Positions 50,553 through 54,232 of a stretch of 54,232 nucleotides of DNA are shown here, piece after piece; positions within the stretch are counted from its first letter, which is position 1, and every line of letters starts with the position of its first letter. The stretch comes from Acidobacteriota bacterium (GTDB lineage Bacteria; Acidobacteriota; UBA6911; RPQK01; JADFOI01): NCBI GenBank assembly GCA_022562935.1, contig JADFOI010000004.1:1-54232 (forward strand). Reading direction: 5' to 3'. Under the pieces are notes generated by a model. It did no database searches. It worked only from the letters and a program-made list of their open reading frames with translations, and was not told where the DNA came from. The translations under genes and the position numbers were made by a program.

Positions 50553-50600
50553 TGGTACGCCCGGCAGGATTCGAACCTGCGACCTTTGGTTCCGGAGACC
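50553..50600 (-). other. tRNA-Arg(CCG) 3' fragment, probable integrase attachment site
   Basis: Read on the minus strand: GGTCTCCGGAACCAAAGG, then a T-arm GCAGGTTCGAATCCTGC and acceptor CGGGCGTACCA. This is the 3' part of a tRNA-Arg from the anticodon arm (CTCCGGA loop, anticodon CCG) to an encoded CCA. Beyond 50600 the expected 5' half is missing and unrelated DNA begins, with the anticodon stem mismatched. Breakpoints in the anticodon loop are typical of tyrosine-recombinase att sites. It cannot be a working tRNA. Confidence 0.82.
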
Positions 50601-50673
50601 CGGTTCCCTACCCTACCAAGTCGTAACAACAGCTAACACCAACAACCTGGGTCCGGTTTTCGCAGGTCGGCCC

Positions 50674-50701
50674 TTACCAACTATTACCAACCGCTACCAA
50701 C
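50674..50701 (+). promoter_or_regulatory. Three helically phased TACCAAC direct repeats
   Basis: TTACCAAC, TTACCAAC and CTACCAAC start at 50674, 50684 and 50694, a spacing of exactly 10 bp. A further CTACCAAG lies at 50614-50621. Their position about 75-100 bp inside the att fragment suggests arm-type integrase or excisionase binding sites. Confidence 0.5.
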
Positions 50702-50744
50702 CAAGATGGGAGGAAAACGGGAGGACAATTTCCATCAAGTGAAC

Positions 50745-50933
50745 ATGAACCTAGACAGGAACTACCAGCTCATCAGCGACGAGCATAACTTCATCCTCCA
50801 GCGCAAAGTACCGCTGCGCAAGAAACGAGCAGGCAAAACTAAAGATTGGAGAAACGTCGGCTACTGGAAGGATGTTGGCCAAGCGCTGGCCAACTACGCA
50901 CGGCAAAGTATCAGAGACGACATGCCCGCCTAG
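50745..50933 (+). CDS. Small mobile-element protein
   Basis: 62 residues from MNLDRNYQLISDEHNFILQR. The pattern 'SDEHNFILQRK ... W-x-x-x-GYWKDVGQALANYARQSIR' resembles small proteins of phages and plasmids, where a strand pair is followed by 'Y-x-x-x-x-x-A-L-x-x-x-x-x-x-x-R'. GGGAGG lies 15-20 bp upstream. Its 3' end overlaps the opposite-strand ArdC remnant almost exactly at the point where ArdC homology stops. Confidence 0.5.
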   Translation: MNLDRNYQLISDEHNFILQRKVPLRKKRAGKTKDWRNVGYWKDVGQALANYARQSIRDDMPA

Positions 50934-51134
50934 CTGCTTTGCCTGCCGGAAGGTGAGCCAATAAGGATTGGCATAGCGGCTCACGCCAAGCAAAAACACA
51001 TTGATGCCTCGATACTCGCGCTTGCTAATCAGGTTCTTGGCTGCTTCGCTAGACCATGGTTGATGCCACGGGACGCAGCCTTGCTCAAGCTTCTCTATGA
51101 TTGTCTCGGTGATGATTTCGAAAGCTTTGTTCAT
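50751..51134 (-). pseudogene. Antirestriction protein ArdC-like, N-terminal domain only
   Basis: The first 70 residues match the ArdC N-terminal ssDNA-binding domain: IITETIIEKLEQGCVPWHQP, REYRGINVFLLG and WLTFRQAKQLGGHV. After that the frame is the antisense of the small plus-strand gene and has no ArdC features, and the zinc-peptidase half is missing. A deletion joined the two genes near 50920. ArdC proteins protect incoming plasmid or phage DNA, fitting an integrative element. Confidence 0.75.
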
Positions 51135-51182
51135 GGTTCTCTCCTTGGTCGAGGGGCAACCCGAAGACTACCCTGAGTGGAT

Positions 51183-51416
51183 CTAGCGAATGACTAACTT
51201 GAAAAAAGTCGTCGGCTTGGTGCAGGAGAGAATCCGGCTAGCGTAGCCAGCACTCCGCAAGCGAATCACAACGTCTTTCAAGGCGACGCTGCGACGCTCG
51301 CAAGCTTTCAAGCTCACTGAGCGCGCTCCGGCTTCGAGCTGGTTGGCCAGCGTGGCGTAGCGCGCCAAGTCGAATTGAGAGATTTTGGTTGGTTAGGATA
51401 AGATTTGTGTAGCCAT
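51183..51416 (-). pseudogene. Short mobile-element ORF with a nonsense codon
   Basis: An excellent site (TTGGAGGTTTGAAATG) starts translation at 51416, but codon 8 is TAA. The same frame then continues as KISQFDLARYATLANQLEAG and SVSLKACERRSVALKDVVIR to a TAG at 51183. The good ribosome site plus a long frame after the stop indicate a recently broken gene, or translation restarting at the TTG at 51368. No function assigned. Confidence 0.45.
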
Positions 51417-51446
51417 TTCAAACCTCCAAACAGGTTTGGGTTGTCA

Positions 51447-51480
51447 GTCCCTGCTAGCTGTTTGCGTAGCTGGTAGGGAC
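51447..51480. terminator. Imperfect hairpin between RHH gene and broken ORF
   Basis: GTCCCTGCTAGCT pairs with AGCTGGTAGGGAC at 11 of 13 positions around an 8-base loop. It could attenuate transcription beyond the RHH gene. No T-tract is seen. Confidence 0.4.
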
Positions 51481-51495
51481 GCTATAACCACCAGG

Positions 51496-51675
51496 TTAAG
51501 GTTTAGAAGACAGGTACTCTGTTACTGCCTTCCTAAGTAGAAAAGACAGGCTGCGCTCGTCTTCCTCTGCCAACCTCTTCAGCTTTGTGTGCTGTGCCTG
51601 AGTCAATCGAACAGTGAGAATCCGCTCCTTGATTTGCTTTCTGGGCTTCAGCTGCTGCCCTTTCCGTGGGGTCAT
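51496..51675 (-). CDS. Ribbon-helix-helix (CopG/MetJ-like) regulator
   Basis: 59 residues: MTPRKGQQLKPRKQIKERIL, TVRLTQAQHTKLKRLAEEDE, RSLSFLLRKAVTEYLSSKP. A basic N-terminus leads to a ribbon strand (RILTVRLT) and two helices, the second reading SLSFLLRKAVTEYL. This is the compact dimeric RHH fold used by plasmid copy-number and antitoxin regulators. The ATG abuts a palindromic promoter region, pointing to autoregulation. It is first in the minus-strand set with the broken ORF and ArdC remnant. Confidence 0.8.
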   Translation of the reverse strand: MTPRKGQQLKPRKQIKERILTVRLTQAQHTKLKRLAEEDERSLSFLLRKAVTEYLSSKP

Positions 51676-51709
51676 ATTTACATTGTATACGATGTAAATA
51701 CAATGTCAA
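51676..51709 (-). promoter_or_regulatory. Sigma-70 promoter overlapped by a palindromic operator
   Basis: On the minus strand TTGACA (51709-51704) and TACAAT (51687-51682) are separated by 16 bp. The near-perfect palindrome TTTACATCGTATACAATG + TAAA (51698-51677) covers the spacer and -10 box. Only 6 bases separate the -10 box from the RHH ATG, so the transcript would be leaderless or nearly so. Confidence 0.75.
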
Positions 51710-52061
51710 GAGAAAAGTGCATGCAAGTAAATTCTTTTCTTGAGGCTGTCAGCTAGTTATGCGGGATTCATGCCCAGGTCAATGGGTTGGATGGCTCAAC
51801 CTGTGACATCTTGGGAGTATAATTGAAGTTGGGAGGAGTCAGGCGCGACTTCTCTCCTCCAAAAGCGAAGCGCCGACACACCACTCGTGTCACCTGCTCC
51901 TCCCATTGCTAAGCCTACTTTCACTGTAGACAAGTGGCAAGCTATTTCTGCAGGCCGATTCACCCAAGGGCAAACCGAATCGGCGGGACTCCAGTTCCAG
52001 TTTGCTACGACAGTGAGGAGACTCTTGAGCCTTTTCTCGGCCATTTTTCACATATCTAAAT
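51710..52061. other. Gene-poor stretch right of the RHH promoter
   Basis: There is no convincing coding frame. AGGCGCGACTTC and GAAGCGCCGAC are weakly complementary. The right end of the integrative element may lie here, but no second tRNA fragment is present. Confidence 0.35.
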
Positions 52062-52199
52062 ATGAGCGAAAAAACAGAGCTAAACTGGGCTGGCCTCCTG
52101 TTCGCGTCCGCAATGATGTCGCTTCTTTTCTGGATCGGACTGATCAGCTTGATTTGTGACCTTTCTGCTTGCATAATCCAGAACAATGGGATGCGGTAA
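52062..52199 (+). CDS. Possible small membrane peptide
   Basis: 45 residues, MSEKTELNWAGLLFASAMMS then LLFWIGLISLICDLSACIIQ, with one strongly hydrophobic span after an acidic N-terminus. There is no clear Shine-Dalgarno and no family match. Low-confidence call. Confidence 0.3.
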   Translation: MSEKTELNWAGLLFASAMMSLLFWIGLISLICDLSACIIQNNGMR

Positions 52200-52297
52200 G
52201 TCGCCCTTATCTCTCCCCCAATGCAGTGATTAGGGCGACGCATTCCCTTCCTCTCAAACAGATCCTGGAACCAATTCACCAAAGCGAAAAACGCCAG

Positions 52298-52395
52298 TGG
52301 CCGGAGTCCCGTCTCCTTTGGTGTCCAGATGGGGGGAACCATGCAGATGCATGCACACCCTGGAAAAGGCCTGGGGACTCCTAGCGAGCTGAAAT
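52298..52395 (+). repeat. Dispersed repeat E, copy 1
   Basis: About 100 bp homologous to 53362-53460. Shared blocks are GTCCAG(A/G)TGGG, GCAGA-GTGC, CCCT-GAAAA-GCC and GACTCCTAGCG-GC. GGAGTCC near the left and GGACTCC near the right are complementary, so it too can fold back on itself. Confidence 0.5.
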
Positions 52396-52408
52396 TTTTT
52401 TAAAGATT

Positions 52409-52672
52409 TCACAGCTGAAACCCCGCAATCAACAGAGACACAATCACTATTGAGAGAATCAACAGAGCAATCACCAACGTCTTTCTCAGCAAAAAAACCC
52501 TCCTGTGCTTGAACGTTTCCTCAATCTCATTTGGCCTGAACAGCAAGATTGCGCTCGATTTGCACTGCATATACCCTAAATAGTGTGTGACAGGAGCACA
52601 GCTACGGTTTAAACTTCGCCCGACTGTGAAGACAAAGCCGCATTCTAAGCAGCTACTCCGCCTCAAGGCCAA
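52409..52672 (-). CDS. Small zinc-ribbon-like membrane protein
   Basis: Up to 87 residues from a TTG at 52672. CLEC near the start and THYLGYMQCKSSAILLFRP resemble a degenerate zinc ribbon (only one Cys of the second pair remains). A C-terminal span is TLVIALLILSIVIVSLLIAG. The lost cysteines suggest decay or a divergent role. Start uncertain. Confidence 0.4.
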   Translation of the reverse strand: MALRRSSCLECGFVFTVGRSLNRSCAPVTHYLGYMQCKSSAILLFRPNEIEETFKHRRVFLLRKTLVIALLILSIVIVSLLIAGFQL

Positions 52673-52923
52673 GACATCTTGGAGCTGAAAAAGGATGTGC
52701 CGTGAAATTCATCGAGTGATGGGCGAGGAAGGCCCTTCGCACACCACTCTCTTCAGGTAGGCCAGCGCGGAACAGTCAAGCGGCCAAATGTCCTAGTAGA
52801 GCGATATGAGCAGCAGGCGATTCACAAGCTAACCGTTGAGTTAAGCCAGAAGTAAGATTTACCAAAACGAATCGACCCCAGGGAGAAGTGCACTTCCTTG
52901 TCGGGTTGGCCTAGAATCTTCCT
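52673..52923. other. Intergenic, nothing recognised
   Basis: No repeat family copy, RNA gene or supported frame seen. Confidence 0.35.
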
Positions 52924-53346
52924 ATGGATAATTGCGTATTCTGCGACATCGTCGAAGGAAGCTCTCCCGCAAGTATTGTCTTTCAAGACGAGACTTGCAT
53001 CGTCTTCATGGATATTCAGCCCGTCAACCGAGGCCACATGCTCGTTGTGCCGAAGGAACATTCGGCCTCCCTATCAGAGCTGAAGCCGGATATTGGTGCA
53101 CATCTATTCAAGGTAGCTCAGCACATGGCGCAAGCAATTCGACGAAGTGATGTCAGGTGCGAAGGCATCAATGTCTTCATGGCCGATGGCAAGGCAGCTG
53201 GACAAGATATCTTCCATGTACATCTCCATGTACTGCCTCGCTACTCTGGAGATAACTTTGGTTTGCAGTTCGGCGAGTCCTATGGAGAGAGACCAAGCCA
53301 AGAAGAGTTGGATGCTATTGCCAAGGATATTAGTGGTAGTGTCTAA
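52924..53346 (+). CDS. HIT-family nucleotide hydrolase
   Basis: 140 residues. The N-terminal CVFCDIVEG (zinc-type Cys pair), then VFMDIQPVNRGHMLVVPKEH and the histidine triad DIFHVHLHVLPRYSGD. It hydrolyses AMP- or GMP-linked small molecules such as dinucleoside polyphosphates. Length and motif are complete. Single gene; repeat E copy 2 follows 15 bp after the stop. Confidence 0.95.
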   Translation: MDNCVFCDIVEGSSPASIVFQDETCIVFMDIQPVNRGHMLVVPKEHSASLSELKPDIGAHLFKVAQHMAQAIRRSDVRCEGINVFMADGKAAGQDIFHVHLHVLPRYSGDNFGLQFGESYGERPSQEELDAIAKDISGSV

Positions 53347-53361
53347 AGTAAAACCGACAAG

Positions 53362-53460
53362 CCTAGGAATCCTACCTTCTCTCCGTCCAGGTGGGATGAG
53401 ACTCGCAGACGTGCGCCCTAGAAAAAGCCGCTTGTGACTCCTAGCGGGCGAAAAAATAAT
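53362..53460 (+). repeat. Dispersed repeat E, copy 2
   Basis: Homologous to 52298-52395, in the same orientation and about 1.06 kb away. It ends in an A/T-rich stretch (GAAAAAATAATTTTTGG), as copy 1 does (GAAATTTTTTTAAAG), so it could act as a terminator for the HIT gene. Confidence 0.5.
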
Positions 53461-53547
53461 TTTTGGAATTTTCAGCGGCGGAGCATCAAAGGCTGAAGAT
53501 TCATCCGCTCCGGCCTTCGCCGATTTCGGTGTGGCCTCTCCTCCCAT

Positions 53548-53925
53548 TTAATAGCCAAACTTGAAGACGAAGCCGATGCCAGCTCGGTAAGTCCAGCGCC
53601 ATTCGTCGGCAAAGTGATCTGCTATGTAATCTATTTGCACCATGCGGAAGGCTCCCCAGTCGCCTACATTAATGTCTGCATCGCCGCTAAATTTGACTGC
53701 AAAAGCTGTCTCGCTAAGTCCGTCACCAACCTCTAGGAGTGGAAAAGTGCCGAGTCCTGAGACGCGAGCATAGTTGAGGCCAACCAGAGCATGCGCAAAG
53801 AGCGTACCTTCGTCGATGCGCATCGTGAGACGTGGACCAACCAAAAACTCGTAGAATTGAGTCGTGATGCAGAGAAATGTATATAGAAGTGTTGTTAAAG
53901 AACCCTGCTCCAGCCCGTCCAGCAC
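53548..53925 (-). pseudogene. C-terminal half of an outer-membrane beta-barrel protein
   Basis: From about residue 22 the text FYEFLVGPRLTMRIDEGTLF, AHALVGLNYARVSGLG, INVGDWGAFRMVQIDYIADH and RAGIGFVFKFGY is a run of antiparallel barrel strands of the OmpA/porin_family type ending in an aromatic residue. The signal peptide and first strands are missing: sequence above about 53880 switches to unrelated GC-rich text. Probably truncated by a rearrangement. Confidence 0.65.
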
Positions 53926-54064
53926 TGGGGAAGACCCGCGACAAGAGCCAGCCCGTCAGCATCGCAAGGGTTTTCCGTGCGTTCAGGGACCGGCCAGGCT
54001 CGATGCTAGTGTAGGTTGGGGGAGAGGAACAGCGGTTCGCTCTAGGTGCCTGACCGCGCAGCGC

Positions 54065-54232
54065 TCATTCCGGAGCCATGACGGTCATCCCCTCGGCAAC
54101 CTGGATGGCTCCCTTCAGATCGTCCACAGCGAGTACGACGTGCCCTGCAGTGGTCACGTAGAGGGAGTCGATGTTGATGCCTGCGTCCGTCATCACAAGC
54201 GCCACGTCACCCAGCATGCCCGGGTCGTCCAG
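54065..54232 (-). CDS. ACT-domain protein, 5' end beyond window
   Basis: The visible 55 residues, LDDPGMLGDVALVMTDAGIN, IDSLYVTTAGHVVLAVDDLK, GAIQVAEGMTVMAPE, form one ACT beta-alpha-beta-beta-alpha-beta unit. The P-G-x-L start of the ligand-binding loop and the N-I-D-S strand are clear. Such stand-alone ACT proteins bind amino acids as regulators. The stop is TGA at 54065. GC-rich codon use differs from the genes to its left. Confidence 0.75.
   Translation of the reverse strand: MDDPGMLGDVALVMTDAGINIDSLYVTTAGHVVLAVDDLKGAIQVAEGMTVMAPE

Noticed and set aside
50533..50742. Open frame reading GTPGRIRTCDLWFRRPGSL
   Set aside because: This is the well-known spurious translation of the antisense strand of a tRNA-Arg gene; the DNA is the tRNA-Arg(CCG) fragment.
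1..54232. CRISPR array
   Set aside because: The repeats seen are long hairpins scattered between genes, without short direct repeats and regular spacers, and no cas genes occur.

Overview
The window reads as chromosomal DNA of a Gram-negative (diderm) bacterium. Evidence for two membranes includes a BamA/TamA-type outer-membrane barrel, SPOR-domain proteins, lipoproteins, periplasmic Sox proteins and a porin fragment. It makes and uses coenzyme F420 (cofC, cofD, cofE, npdG, an LLM oxidoreductase and a PPOX/F420 protein). It also has SoxCD-type sulfur oxidation, a kinase-derived TPR protein and a carboxypeptidase-regulatory-domain protein. This mix fits Acidobacteriota or a similar deep-branching environmental phylum, but no rRNA or complete tRNA is present, so the assignment is tentative.

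Layout. 1-630 is the cut end of an IS630-family element, followed by about 280 bp of unrelated GC-rich DNA. 0.9-10.8 kb holds a truncated soxC, soxD, a pentapeptide/KAP NTPase, DinB, a TAXI binding protein, a DUF2914 protein, a coiled-coil membrane protein, YceI and an amidohydrolase. 11.0-13.3 kb holds rpoD, a small conserved protein and a ferredoxin. 14.2-20.4 kb holds a beta-lactamase-fold lipoprotein, a SagB-type dehydrogenase and the F420 operon npdG-cofD-cofC-cofE. 20.5-25.7 kb holds a binding protein converging on an operon of F420-dependent LLM oxidoreductase, PPOX protein, polysaccharide deacetylase/allantoinase-like enzyme and ABC permease. 25.7-31.2 kb holds two small membrane proteins, a flavin oxidase, a cupin, an MFS transporter and the barrel protein. 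31.3-36.4 kb holds a 2Fe-2S protein, two SPOR proteins and a MinD/ParA ATPase. 36.6-42.4 kb holds an Abi_C/HEPN-like protein facing an SMC-like ATPase and metallophosphoesterase pair (YhaN/YhaO or SbcCD-like). 42.6-49.8 kb holds a small CxxC protein, a 1427-residue GGDEF/AAA/HEAT protein and a B12-binding radical SAM protein. 50.5-51.8 kb is the wreck of an integrative element at a tRNA-Arg 3' fragment. 52-54.2 kb holds small proteins, a HIT hydrolase, a porin fragment and the end of an ACT-domain gene.

The most distinctive feature is a population of dispersed, long-hairpin repeats. Family A has eight long copies of about 120-235 bp plus deletion derivatives and 26-bp minimal palindromes. Family B has one 230-bp copy, one 140-bp copy and half copies. 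Within a family the core is conserved, but the terminal arms come in clearly different sequence versions, and each copy keeps its two arms complementary to each other. Several copies sit exactly on TAG stop codons, and at least two supply the apparent start region of a gene. These repeats are the best candidate here for something undescribed: either TA-targeting MITEs whose ends diversified, or structured 3'-end/intergenic RNA elements.
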